A stretch of 46,067 bases of DNA from positions 1-46,067 of IMG/VR virus record IMGVR_UViG_3300018933_000008, one strand, 5' to 3'. The notes under the pieces were generated by a model. That model was not told the origin of the DNA. It did no database searches and worked only from the letters and a program-made list of their open reading frames with translations. Below, piece by piece: positions 7,750 to 16,056 of the stretch (position 1 is the stretch's first letter; each line of letters begins with the position of its first letter). Both the position numbers and the translations under genes were made by a program. This stretch comes from a virus.

Positions 7750-7788
7750 CATTCGTTAGCGACTGACTGAGAGAGCAAAGGAAATTTC

Positions 7789-8124
7789 ATGATCAATTAC
7801 GTACAACCGGGAGACGTCTGCACGTTCACCGCGCCCGTTGGTGGCGTGGTGTCTGGCAACGCATACCTGATCGGCTCGCTGTTCGTTGTGGCGGCGATCT
7901 CCGCGCTAGCGGGCGAGGAGTTCGAAGGGAAAATCAACGGCGTGTTCAACCTGCCAAAGGCAGCGGGCGCGCTGGCTGAAGGTGCTCCCGCCTATTGGGA
8001 CAACGATGCCAAGGTGGTCACCGGCACCAACACCGCGGACAGGCTGATCGGGGCCATCACAAAGGCCGCGCTCGCCGGTGACCTGCGGGTCAACGTCCGA
8101 CTCAACGCCATCGCCGTCGTATAA
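7789..8124 (+). CDS. Capsid decoration protein, DUF2190 family
   Basis: 111 residues, MINYVQPGDVCTFTAPVGGV... with the Gly/Ala-rich beta pattern of DUF2190, the family that holds small capsid-stabilising proteins found right after the major capsid gene. It has a good ribosome site (AAAGGAA before the ATG). It would bind the outside of the expanded capsid. Confidence 0.8.
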   Translation: MINYVQPGDVCTFTAPVGGVVSGNAYLIGSLFVVAAISALAGEEFEGKINGVFNLPKAAGALAEGAPAYWDNDAKVVTGTNTADRLIGAITKAALAGDLRVNVRLNAIAVV

Positions 8125-8129
8125 CCGCC

Positions 8130-8459
8130 GTGGACTTCGCCGCCCTCGTTGAAAACCTCGATCGCGCCGTCCTAGGTCACCTGGGCGGCGTCTCGATCGT
8201 GTTTCAACCTGAGGCCGGCGCAGCTGTCCCGGTGAAAGGCATATTTGATCCGCGCTACGTGTTGTCAGACCAGGGCAATTCGGACGTGGAGCAAGTAAGC
8301 CCAGCAGTTTGGCTGAAGCTTTCAGATCTCCCACCTCATCCGTTCCGCGGCAGGCCGCTGGTCATCGTTGACGGCGTTACATACAACGTTCAAGAACGCC
8401 GTACCGATGGGCAGCTGGGCGGCTCGGTTGTTCTGATACTGAAGCGAGCCGTGGTCTAA
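8130..8459 (+). CDS. Head-tail connector, gpFII-like
   Basis: 109 residues, GTG start 5 nt after the decoration gene. MDFAALVENLDRAVLGHLGG, then a beta-rich domain with VKGIFDPRYVLSD and the C-terminal YNVQERRTDGQLGGSVVLILKR, matches the lambda gpFII attachment-protein pattern. It would sit under the portal/gpW and form the platform to which the tail binds. Ends directly against the next gene. Confidence 0.75.
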   Translation: MDFAALVENLDRAVLGHLGGVSIVFQPEAGAAVPVKGIFDPRYVLSDQGNSDVEQVSPAVWLKLSDLPPHPFRGRPLVIVDGVTYNVQERRTDGQLGGSVVLILKRAVV

Positions 8460-8978
8460 ATGCACCAGCGCATGAAGATCCGAAAAAAGGTGCTTCAGAT
8501 GCTGGAGGCTGGCCACACTGGCGCCGCCGTCCGCGACAAGATCGAAGCGCTCAACTGGGAGGACCTGCCTACTTTGACGGTCTACTGCCCAGACGACACG
8601 GTCCAATCTGACAGCGTTGCCACCGCGCCGCGCGAGCTAACTCATGACCTGACTCTGGTTATTGAGGGTTTGGTGGCGCCGGCTGAGAATCCGTGGGACG
8701 CGATGGACGACCTGTCCGAGCGGATAGAAGACATCATGGAGCGGGATCCGTTTCTTGGCGACACGGCTGCCCAGTCGATCCTGGCCGACACGAATATGGA
8801 AGTGCAGGACGATGGCGAGCATCACCTTGGCTTCCTGTCCATGACCTACGCCGTCACCTACAGGACGAGGGTCAAGGTCCACGATTCCGCCTTCGACGAT
8901 TTCAACACTGCTGCCGTGACGTACCGACACGATGGGTCCGACGCCCACGACACAATCATTTTGCAGGAGCCAACATGA
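8460..8978 (+). CDS. Tail terminator, lambda gpU-like
   Basis: 172 residues. MKIRKKVLQMLEAGHTGAAV, LPTLTVYCPDDTV, LTHDLTLVIEGLV and LGFLSMTYAVTYRTRV follow the gpU pattern, the ring that caps tube polymerisation and joins the head. ATG at 8460 follows the previous stop directly. ATG at 8472 is an alternative, and neither has a clear Shine-Dalgarno sequence. In lambda gene Z lies between FII and U. Here it is absent from this place, and a gpZ-like gene is found at 40507. Confidence 0.75.
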   Translation: MHQRMKIRKKVLQMLEAGHTGAAVRDKIEALNWEDLPTLTVYCPDDTVQSDSVATAPRELTHDLTLVIEGLVAPAENPWDAMDDLSERIEDIMERDPFLGDTAAQSILADTNMEVQDDGEHHLGFLSMTYAVTYRTRVKVHDSAFDDFNTAAVTYRHDGSDAHDTIILQEPT

Positions 8979-9193
8979 TCAAAGTTAAGCCGGCCGAAGG
9001 CCTCCGGGTGCGTGACCCCCTGACTCATCAAGTGCTGCCGATCGAGGGCGCCGAAGTCACTGACAATAATTTTTGGCGACGTCGGCTAGCTGCCGGCGAC
9101 GTTGTGCTCATCGAAGAGGCCGCTCAAGCGGAAGCGCAAAACGAGGAACGCGAGGAACACCATGACGATCACGTACAACCAGATTCCAAATAG
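8975..9193 (+). CDS. DUF2635-like small tail-module protein
   Basis: 72 residues, MIKVKPAEGLRVRDPLTHQVLP, then EVTDNNFWRRRLAAGDVVL and an acidic/His-rich tail. This is the small protein usually found immediately before the sheath gene in Mu-like phages, of unknown function. The start overlaps the preceding stop (ATGA), and the end overlaps the sheath gene by 32 bp. Confidence 0.75.
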   Translation: MIKVKPAEGLRVRDPLTHQVLPIEGAEVTDNNFWRRRLAAGDVVLIEEAAQAEAQNEEREEHHDDHVQPDSK

Positions 9194-10634
9194 TCTCCGC
9201 GTCCCGTTCGTCGCTGCAGAATTCGATGCGTCGAATGCTTCACAGGGCCCTGCTTTGCTCGCGTATCGCGCGCTCCTGATTGGGCAAATGCTTCCCTCCG
9301 GGACTGGCCTGCCGAACAACCTTTACCGGGTCACCAGTCCTGACCAGGTGGGAAAGCTTGCGGGTCGTGGCTCCATCGCTCACCGGAACGCAATCGCATA
9401 TTTCAAGGTCAACAAGAGCACGGAGACGTGGCTTGGGTTGCTGGAGGATGATGGCGCTGGCGTGGCTGCCTCTGGGACTTTGACCATCGCAGCAGCCGAC
9501 GCAGGCGCGGGCACGATCGCCCTCTATTTGGGCGGCGAGCGAATCACCGTGGGCGTGGGCGCTGGGGCGACTGCTGCCAGCATCGCCACGGCGGTCGCCG
9601 CAGCCATCAATTTGAAAACGGACCTGCCCGTTACTGCCACCTCGGCCGCCACCGTCGTGACGGTGACCCATCGCCACAAGGGCTTGGTGGGCAATTCCTA
9701 CAACATTCGGACCAGCTACCGCGATGACGAATCGTTGCCAACGGGCGTAACGGTGACCGTAGTCCCGCTGTCCGGTGGTACTGCCAACCCGTCGCTCACG
9801 GACCTTATTGCAGCCTTGGGTGATTCTTGGTTTCACGTGGTGGCCAACCCATATACGGATGCCACCAGCCTGAGCGCTCTTGAGGATGAATTTGCCGATC
9901 GCTTCGGTCCGATGCGCATGATCGACGGCGTCATCATCAGTTCCGCCGCTGGCAGCTTCGGAACGTTAGTGACTTTGGGCAACACCCGAAACAGCCCTCA
10001 CTCGGTAATCGTGGCGCAGCCGGGGCAGAACCCGCTCACCCCGCCGAGCGAATTCGCCGCCGAGGTCGCCGGCCTGGTGGCTTACCATGGAGCGGCTGAA
10101 CCTGCGCGGCCCTTCCAGACGCTCCCGCTAAAGCACACTTTGCCGCCTGCGGAAGTCGATCTGTTCATGACCAAAGAACGCAACGAATTGCTATTTGATG
10201 GCATCGCCACCACACGGCCAGCCGCGGGCGGCGGTGTGCAGCTGGAGCGCCTGATCACGACCTACCAGACCAACGCCTCGGGTTCGCCAAGCACCGCTTA
10301 CCTCGACCTGACGACGTTGCTAACACTGATGTATCTCCGCTATTCCTTCCGTGTTCTTTGGCAAGAAAAGTACCCTCGCCACAAGTTGGCCGACGATGGC
10401 ACGCGCTTGGGAGCTGGGCAAAAGGTGATGACGCCAAAGCTTGGCAAGAGCGAAGCCATAGGTTGGTTTCGCGAGATGGAAGAAATGGGACTGGTCGAGA
10501 ACTTCGACCAGTTCAAGGCAGACATCGTTGTGGAGAGGAACAAGGTCGATCCCAATCGACTCGACCTTCTGCTCCCGCCAGACCTGATCAATCAGCTGAT
10601 CGGAACGGCCATATCCATCCCCTTCCGGCTGTAA
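9162..10634 (+). CDS. Contractile tail sheath protein, Mu gpL-like
   Basis: 490 residues. It forms the outer tail sheath whose contraction drives the tube into the host. The N-terminus (TYNQIPNSLRVPFVAAEFD) and the C-terminal YPRHKLADDGTRL and WFREMEEMGLVENFDQFK segments are typical of Mu-type sheaths. The middle (about 110-240) is the Gly/Ala/Thr-rich surface domain. ATG at 9162 follows GAGGAACACC. The next gene is the tube, as expected. Confidence 0.9.
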   Translation: MTITYNQIPNSLRVPFVAAEFDASNASQGPALLAYRALLIGQMLPSGTGLPNNLYRVTSPDQVGKLAGRGSIAHRNAIAYFKVNKSTETWLGLLEDDGAGVAASGTLTIAAADAGAGTIALYLGGERITVGVGAGATAASIATAVAAAINLKTDLPVTATSAATVVTVTHRHKGLVGNSYNIRTSYRDDESLPTGVTVTVVPLSGGTANPSLTDLIAALGDSWFHVVANPYTDATSLSALEDEFADRFGPMRMIDGVIISSAAGSFGTLVTLGNTRNSPHSVIVAQPGQNPLTPPSEFAAEVAGLVAYHGAAEPARPFQTLPLKHTLPPAEVDLFMTKERNELLFDGIATTRPAAGGGVQLERLITTYQTNASGSPSTAYLDLTTLLTLMYLRYSFRVLWQEKYPRHKLADDGTRLGAGQKVMTPKLGKSEAIGWFREMEEMGLVENFDQFKADIVVERNKVDPNRLDLLLPPDLINQLIGTAISIPFRL

Positions 10635-10653
10635 GACTTAGGAGATAAACATC

Positions 10654-11022
10654 ATGGCGTCGCAACGTAGAGGCGGAATTATCCAGGTCCAGATTGACGG
10701 CGAGGTGCTGGACGTCAAGGGCAATTGGTCCTACAACCTCGGCCGGCCAAAGATGGAAGGCATCATCGGGGCCGACACCGTTCACGGCTACACCGAAAAG
10801 CCCCAGATCGCATTCATCGAAGGTGAAATCACTGACAGCGATGAGATGGATCTCGAAAAGCTGGTGACCATGAAAAATGGAACCGTCACGCTTGACCTGG
10901 CAAACGGAAAGATGATCGCCCTTCGTCGGGCGTGGTTTGCAGGTGATGGAACCGGCAACACCGAAGAAGGAAATATCGAAGTCCGCTTTGAAGGCAAAAG
11001 CGCAGAGGAGATCAAGCCGTGA
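10654..11022 (+). CDS. Tail tube protein, Mu gpM-like
   Basis: 122 residues. GGIIQVQIDGEVLDVKGNW, GRPKMEGIIGADTVHGYTEK and IEVRFEGKSAEEIKP match the Mu-type tail tube family, stacked hexamers that form the inner conduit. AGGAGATAAACATC precedes the ATG. The stop overlaps the chaperone GTG by 4 bp. Confidence 0.9.
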   Translation: MASQRRGGIIQVQIDGEVLDVKGNWSYNLGRPKMEGIIGADTVHGYTEKPQIAFIEGEITDSDEMDLEKLVTMKNGTVTLDLANGKMIALRRAWFAGDGTGNTEEGNIEVRFEGKSAEEIKP

Positions 11023-11318
11023 GTGATTCCGTGACAATCGAGCTCACGTCGCCCATCAAGGCGGGTTCTGAGCTCATCGAAAGGTTGACGTTCCGACAGC
11101 CCAAGGCGAAGGACCTCCGAGGCATTAGCCTTACGATAGGGGACGGCGGGTTCCGCCTTGAAATGGACAGCGTGCTCAAGTTGGCCGCGCGATGCTCTGG
11201 CCAGACCGATCACGCCATCGGTGAGCTTTCACTCAAAGACATGACGGAGGTTGGCAAGGCCGTCATGGATTTTATCTTGCCTTCCCAAGAGACTGGCGAG
11301 ACTGGTTTGGCGTCCTGA
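11019..11318 (+). CDS. Tail assembly chaperone (gp41/gpE-like)
   Basis: 99 residues, GTG start overlapping the tube stop. VTIELTSPIKAGSELIERLT, RQPKAKDLRG and LSLKDMTEVGKAVMDFIL follow the pattern of the E/41/14 chaperone family, which coats the tape measure while the tube polymerises. A second frame (-1) stays open past the stop and probably gives an extended chaperone by frameshifting, listed next. Confidence 0.8.
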   Translation: MSDSVTIELTSPIKAGSELIERLTFRQPKAKDLRGISLTIGDGGFRLEMDSVLKLAARCSGQTDHAIGELSLKDMTEVGKAVMDFILPSQETGETGLAS

Positions 11319-11428
11319 TCGCAGACCCGTTCCACGTCCAGCCGTCAGAGCTCTGGGAGATGGACGCCGAGGAGCTGGGCTTCTGGGTCGAGCGTGCGGT
11401 GTGGCGAAGCAAGCTAAACAGTAAGTGA
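11270..11428 (+). CDS. Frameshift extension of tail chaperone (gpE-prime-like)
   Basis: The -1 frame overlaps the end of the chaperone gene and continues with LIADPFHVQPSELWEMDAEE and LGFWVERAVWRSKLNSK to a TGA at 11426. The content is typical of the C-terminal extension of P2/Mu tail chaperones. There is no start codon with a ribosome site. A four-T run (11270-11273), where a Phe codon can re-pair after a -1 slip, is the best slippery position I see, though it is not a canonical heptamer. The exact slip site is uncertain. Confidence 0.55.
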   Translation, partial: FYLAFPRDWRDWFGVLIADPFHVQPSELWEMDAEELGFWVERAVWRSKLNSK

Positions 11429-11435
11429 GGCGACG

Positions 11436-13154
11436 ATGGCCGGCATTGGCGGAAAGAAATATCCCCTATCGATCATCGTCGGCACTGTTGACCGGGCGAC
11501 GGCTGGGCTTCAGAAGATCAATAAGGAGGTCTCGCGCCTAACCGCGCCCGTTCGACGCCTCAACAACCGGCTGAAGGCCCTCGGCGAGGCGTCAGGCATA
11601 TCGAAGGTTGGGGAGCGGTGGACGGCCGCCGGCAAAGCCATGGGCGGGGTGGGTGCGATTGCTGGCAAGGTCGCATTTGGCGTCGGAGCCATTGCTGGCG
11701 CCGCTGGCCTTGGGCTCCACAGCCTCCATGAGATGGTGGAGGAAAACGATGCACTGGCCAAGTCGGCCGATCGCGTGGGTGAAAGCATCGACACTTATGC
11801 TCAGCTGCGCTTCGCCTTCGGGCAGGCCGGCGTTGGTGTTGAAGAGCTCGATGGGGGCATAGGCACGTTTATCAAGTCCCTCGGCCAAGCAAAGGCGGGA
11901 ACCGGAAAGCTCGCCGGGTTCCTAGGCAAGGTTTCCCCTGCGCTCCTCCGCCAGGTTAAAGGGGCGAAGTCCAGCAAAGAGGCCCTGTTTCTCATGGCCG
12001 ATGCCATGAAGAAGATCGAGGATCCTGGAAAGCGTGCTGCACTCGCCGCGGCCGCCTTCGGGGGTTCGGGCGAAAAGATGATCGGCATGCTGGGCGAAGG
12101 CTCGGCCGGCATTAGGGCTTTGATGGAGGGCTTCGCATCGCGCGCAGGTTCGCTCGAGGATACCGCGCGTATGTCTGAGGGCCTGTCGGATCGATTCGGC
12201 GAGCTTCAGGCCTCCATGGTTGGCGTCAAGAGCGTCATCCTCGGCGCACTAGGCCCTACGCTCAATACGTTGATGTTGGACCTCCAGAAGTTCCTCGCGG
12301 ACAACCAGGGCCGGATCAAGGCGTTTGCCGCCGCGTTTGCTGAGAATCTCCCGGGCGCGATAGAAAAGGCCAGGACGGTTCTAACTACCCTGTACGAGGT
12401 CGTGACCAAAGTGTGGTCGGTGATCGGCGGCGCCGAAGGGGCCGGAATAGCGCTGGGCGCGGTGCTTTCGGTAAAGGTCGTGGCTGCCGCTTTGTCAGTG
12501 GCTCAAGCGCTAGGCAGCACCGTGGCTCTGTTTGGCAAGGTGAGCTGGGTCGTCCTCAAGCTCGTGGGCGGCCCCTTGCCCACGCTGATCAGGTTGATGG
12601 GGACAGGGTTGGTGGCGGCCGTGCGAACGCTTGGCACTGCCATTCTCACCACTCCCATCGGCTGGATCATTGCGGGCATCGTGGGGCTGATTGCAGCTGG
12701 CTGGCTGCTCTACAAAAACTGGGACGAAATCAAGTTTGCGTTCGTCGCGATCTGGATAGCCATCACTGAAGCGTTCACAGCCGCGTGGGACGGCATTAAG
12801 GCTGCGGCTGGCTCGGTCGCTGATTGGGTCCTAGAGAAATGGGCCGCCGTTACGGAGGGGATCACCTCCCGCATCACGAGACTGGTTGATATGGCAAAGG
12901 GAGCAGCTTCGTGGCTGGGCATTGGCGATGACACTGCCAGCAGCGGAGGGACTGGGGGCACTGCCGGTGGAACCATGGCGCGCGCGGCGCAGCTCCCTGC
13001 CGCTGCTCAATTTCAGCCAGGCGTTGGTCGGGCAAGCGAAGCGCGCGTGATGGTGGACTTTGCAAACATGCCCAAAGGCGCTCGAGTGTCGTCCGATCCT
13101 AAGTCCAGCGCTGACGTTGATCTGTCGGTTGGCTATCAGATGGGGGCTCTGTGA
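11436..13154 (+). CDS. Tail tape measure protein
   Basis: 572 residues, setting tail length and later passing into the host membrane. A Lys/Arg-rich coiled N-terminus (residues 10-60) is followed by a Gly/Ala segment AFGVGAIAGAAGLGLHSL, a long helical middle, and hydrophobic segments including TPIGWIIAGIVGLIAAGWLL near 415-440, then a Gly/Ser/Thr linker. It is short for a tape measure, so the tail should be short to medium. GAGG precedes the ATG. Confidence 0.9.
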   Translation: MAGIGGKKYPLSIIVGTVDRATAGLQKINKEVSRLTAPVRRLNNRLKALGEASGISKVGERWTAAGKAMGGVGAIAGKVAFGVGAIAGAAGLGLHSLHEMVEENDALAKSADRVGESIDTYAQLRFAFGQAGVGVEELDGGIGTFIKSLGQAKAGTGKLAGFLGKVSPALLRQVKGAKSSKEALFLMADAMKKIEDPGKRAALAAAAFGGSGEKMIGMLGEGSAGIRALMEGFASRAGSLEDTARMSEGLSDRFGELQASMVGVKSVILGALGPTLNTLMLDLQKFLADNQGRIKAFAAAFAENLPGAIEKARTVLTTLYEVVTKVWSVIGGAEGAGIALGAVLSVKVVAAALSVAQALGSTVALFGKVSWVVLKLVGGPLPTLIRLMGTGLVAAVRTLGTAILTTPIGWIIAGIVGLIAAGWLLYKNWDEIKFAFVAIWIAITEAFTAAWDGIKAAAGSVADWVLEKWAAVTEGITSRITRLVDMAKGAASWLGIGDDTASSGGTGGTAGGTMARAAQLPAAAQFQPGVGRASEARVMVDFANMPKGARVSSDPKSSADVDLSVGYQMGAL

Positions 13155-14377
13155 GCTGGCGAGATGATCTAGGGCATGTGCGGATGCCAGACGGACGCGA
13201 GCTTATAGGCGCGTCCTTCCGTGGCGTCCCATTCTTCGTGAGCTCGGCCGAGCGCATCGGTGGGCGGCGAACCGTCACGCATGAGTTTCCGCTTAGGGAC
13301 GACCCATACATCGATGACCTCGGCCGCAAGTCGAGGACCTTTCCGATTGACGGATACCTTCTGGGCGATGGCTACGTGCGCCACCGCGAGGCCTTGGCAT
13401 CCGCCCTTGAGGATAGCTCAGGGCCGGGGGAGTTGGTTCATCCGTACTATGGAGTAAGACGCGCGATCTGTTCTGATTTCTCCATCAAGGAGAGCTCCGC
13501 AGAGGGCGGCATTGCGACGTTCTCCATCACGTTCCAAGAAGCCCCAGACAGGCCGACCGCACCCACGGAAGAGATCGACTTATCGGCGCAGTTAGAGGAG
13601 GCGGCGGAGGCTGCATACGCGGCCGCGCGCGCCGAGCTGGTCGAGGAATTCGATGCGTTTGGGCTCGCAAACTTTGCGCTTGATAGCGCCGCGGCTGCTC
13701 TGGAAACGGCAACGGCCGCCATGTATGCGGCCCTTGGGGCCCTTGTCGAGTCGGCCCAGCCGCTCGCCCGACTCAATCAAGACGTCAAGGGGCTGGTGGA
13801 AAAATCCAGCGCATTGGCGAAGGCGCCCGGGGACGCGTTCGACGGATTCGCGAGCGTGCTCAGGGCGCAGATCGCAGAGCTCGCGGACCCTGTGCCCAAT
13901 GCCTTGCTTTGGGCACTGTTTCAGATCTTCGATAAGGGCCTCGGCGCGCCGGTGATCGTCTCGACTCCCACTCGGATCCGGGAGCGAAGAAACCAGGACG
14001 CGCTAAACGCGGCGATCCGAAGGATCGTCATCATAGAGGCGGCTCGCAACGCCCGAAGGATCGCCTTCCCGACAATCGAAGACGCTACGGCCGCTCGCTC
14101 GCGGATCATCAAGCGTCTGGATACCACCCTGACTGGCGCCGGCTACATCGCTTATCCCGCGATGGCCGACCTGCGGGCGGCGCTCGTGTTGGCGGTGCCC
14201 GGTGAGTCCGTCTATTCACGGATCATCACCGTAGAACGAAACAGCAGCGTCCCGTCCTTGCTCCTCAGCTACCAGCTGTTTGGCTCTGTAAATCAAGAGC
14301 AAGACCTCATAGCGCGTAACAAGATCTCTCATCCCGGTTTCATGTCCGGACGCCTCAAGGCCCTTTCCAATGGCTAA
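13151..14377 (+). CDS. Baseplate/DNA circularisation protein, Mu gpN-like
   Basis: 408 residues, GTG start overlapping the tape measure stop. The N-terminus MSWRDDLGHVRMPDGRELIG, GASFRGVPFFVSSAERIGGR and RTVTHEFPLRDDPYIDDLGR is the hallmark of the DNA_circ_N family. The middle (about 145-240) is a long Ala/Glu-rich helical segment. In Mu-like phages this protein belongs to the baseplate hub and links the tube end to gpP. Confidence 0.85.
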   Translation: MSWRDDLGHVRMPDGRELIGASFRGVPFFVSSAERIGGRRTVTHEFPLRDDPYIDDLGRKSRTFPIDGYLLGDGYVRHREALASALEDSSGPGELVHPYYGVRRAICSDFSIKESSAEGGIATFSITFQEAPDRPTAPTEEIDLSAQLEEAAEAAYAAARAELVEEFDAFGLANFALDSAAAALETATAAMYAALGALVESAQPLARLNQDVKGLVEKSSALAKAPGDAFDGFASVLRAQIAELADPVPNALLWALFQIFDKGLGAPVIVSTPTRIRERRNQDALNAAIRRIVIIEAARNARRIAFPTIEDATAARSRIIKRLDTTLTGAGYIAYPAMADLRAALVLAVPGESVYSRIITVERNSSVPSLLLSYQLFGSVNQEQDLIARNKISHPGFMSGRLKALSNG

Positions 14378-15449
14378 CGATGTGCGCCTCATTGTAGGGG
14401 GCAAGCGATACGGCGGCTGGAAGTCCATAAGGATCTCCCAGTCTATGGAGTCCATCGCTGGATCCTTTGAGCTGGGCGTCAGTGACAGGTGGGCGGAACA
14501 AAGCGAGCCATGGCCGATCGTGGAGGAGGACAATTGTCGCATCGAGATTAACGGCAGGCCGATCATTGATGGCTACGTTGACCGGCGGTCGATTGGGCTT
14601 AGCGAAGGGGATCGGTCCCTGACTGTTTCGGGGCGAGATCGCGCGGCGGCGCTTGTCGACAATTCGGCGGTGATGAAGAGCTGGTCCTTTAAGAACGTGG
14701 ACGCGTTGGATGTTGCCAGAAAGATTTGTGAGCCCTTCAATGTGCCTGTTTCCCTGCAGCCGGGCCTTAAGCTGCCGAAGGTTCAGGCGAAAGTGGCCAT
14801 AAGCCCCGGCGAAGATGCATTCGGAGTGCTTCAGAAGGTGGTGGGCGCAGCTGGCGCGCTGGTTGTCAGCGATGGAGCTGGAGGAATTCTCCTGACCAGG
14901 ACCGGGAGTAAGCGCGCGGGCCGGCTCGTTCAAGGTGACAACGTTAAAAACGCCTCCGTCGAATACGACGGCGCTGATCGCTTCCACAAATACATTGTGG
15001 TCACCCAAATCCCCGGGACTGACAAGGCTTCGGGCAAAGCTACGAAGGTGCGCGCCGAAGCTATCGACGAAGGCGTGAGGCGCACGGACCGTGTCTTGCT
15101 CGTCCAGTCTGAGACGGGCGTCAACAACGAGTTTGCGAAGCGGCGAGCCGACTGGGAAGCACGCAAGCGCGCGGCGAAGGCGGAGCAGGTTTCTATTACG
15201 GTGCGCGGGTGGCTGCAGCCTAATGGCGAGCTTTGGACGTTCAATACATTGGCCGAGGTCCACGCCCCAGCGATCGGTGTTAACGGCACCATGCTGATCT
15301 CGCAAGTCGACTATGACCTGGGGCCTGGGGGAGAAACCGCAACCCTGTCCCTCATGCGGCCCGATGCGTTCTCCCCGGAGCCTAGAGCCGTCGTCAAGAA
15401 GGGCGGCGCGGGCACGAGGTGGAAAGAGATCGCAAAGGGGGCGCTGTGA
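14370..15449 (+). CDS. Baseplate hub protein, Mu gpP (gp44)-like
   Basis: 359 residues. VRLIVGGKRYGGWKSIRISQ, SMESIAGSFELGVSDRW and SLTVSGRDRAAALVDNSA are typical of the gp27-like hub that forms a trimer between tube and spike. It overlaps gpN by 8 bp and gp45 by 4 bp, in the Mu order gpN, gpP, gp45. Confidence 0.9.
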   Translation: MANDVRLIVGGKRYGGWKSIRISQSMESIAGSFELGVSDRWAEQSEPWPIVEEDNCRIEINGRPIIDGYVDRRSIGLSEGDRSLTVSGRDRAAALVDNSAVMKSWSFKNVDALDVARKICEPFNVPVSLQPGLKLPKVQAKVAISPGEDAFGVLQKVVGAAGALVVSDGAGGILLTRTGSKRAGRLVQGDNVKNASVEYDGADRFHKYIVVTQIPGTDKASGKATKVRAEAIDEGVRRTDRVLLVQSETGVNNEFAKRRADWEARKRAAKAEQVSITVRGWLQPNGELWTFNTLAEVHAPAIGVNGTMLISQVDYDLGPGGETATLSLMRPDAFSPEPRAVVKKGGAGTRWKEIAKGAL

Positions 15450-16024
15450 ACAAGGAGACGCTTCGCGAGATCGGTATCCTGCTAAGGCCCGTCAAGGTCC
15501 GATTGGCGAACGCGATCGCGCGCGCGGTGGTGAATGCCATCGACGATGAGACGAAGATCCAGACTCTCCGGATCGAGGCGCATAAAGGCGAGGACATAGA
15601 CGATGCCGAGCGGTTCCAAAACTATGGCTTTACAAGCGCTCCGCTCCCCGGCGCCGAGGCGATCGCGGTTTTCCCAAACGGTGATCGCGCCCACCCTCTT
15701 GTTGTTGCTGTCGATGATCGGCGCTATCGCTTTAAGGGAATGTTGCCCGGCGAGGTGGCCGTATATACCGACGAATCTGGCCACACCATACAGCTTTTGC
15801 GGGGCAAGAAAACGGTAATGGGCGCGGATGACATCAGGCTAGGGAGCTCGGGCGCCAGCGATCCGGTTGTCAGAATGAGCGACCTTCAAAAGGTGATCGA
15901 CAAAGTGAACCTACACACCCACCTCTACATTCCGGGGCCCCCACTGACCACGCCAGTCCAGACGTTGCCGCCCGCCGTTCCCATGCCACCGGCGACCGGA
16001 TCAGACAAGGTCAAAGCGGATTGA
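15446..16024 (+). CDS. Baseplate central spike, Mu gp45-like
   Basis: 192 residues. The OB-like N-terminal part (YGFTSAPLPGAEAIAVFPNG, VVAVDDRRYRF) is followed by a beta-stranded spike with SGHTIQLLRG and an apex with HTH (His157, His159), the H-x-H motif known to bind iron at the tip of P2-like spikes. GTG at 15446 is chosen because it overlaps the gpP stop. A GTG 27 nt earlier would lengthen the overlap for no gain. Its TGA lies within the TTGACA of the third 27-bp element. Confidence 0.85.
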   Translation: MNKETLREIGILLRPVKVRLANAIARAVVNAIDDETKIQTLRIEAHKGEDIDDAERFQNYGFTSAPLPGAEAIAVFPNGDRAHPLVVAVDDRRYRFKGMLPGEVAVYTDESGHTIQLLRGKKTVMGADDIRLGSSGASDPVVRMSDLQKVIDKVNLHTHLYIPGPPLTTPVQTLPPAVPMPPATGSDKVKAD

Positions 16025-16047
16025 CAGCCGGTTAGAGTTGTGATCCT
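16021..16047 (+). promoter_or_regulatory. 27-bp element, copy 3, before gp47
   Basis: Identical to the copies at 3841 and 5690, with TTGACA starting exactly 36 nt before the GTG at 16057. The stop codon of gp45 is embedded in it. In Mu the gp46 gene would sit here. In this genome gp46 is found 3.7 kb downstream, so the element occupies the vacated junction. Promoter or translation-initiation function is inferred. Confidence 0.65.
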
Positions 16048-16056
16048 AGCGTGTGG

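Noticed and set aside
3841-16047. The three 27-bp repeats as a CRISPR array or mini-array
   Set aside because: They are kilobases apart, not separated by spacers, and placed at fixed distance before start codons. No cas genes are seen. A solitary-repeat anti-CRISPR RNA cannot be excluded but does not explain the spacing.
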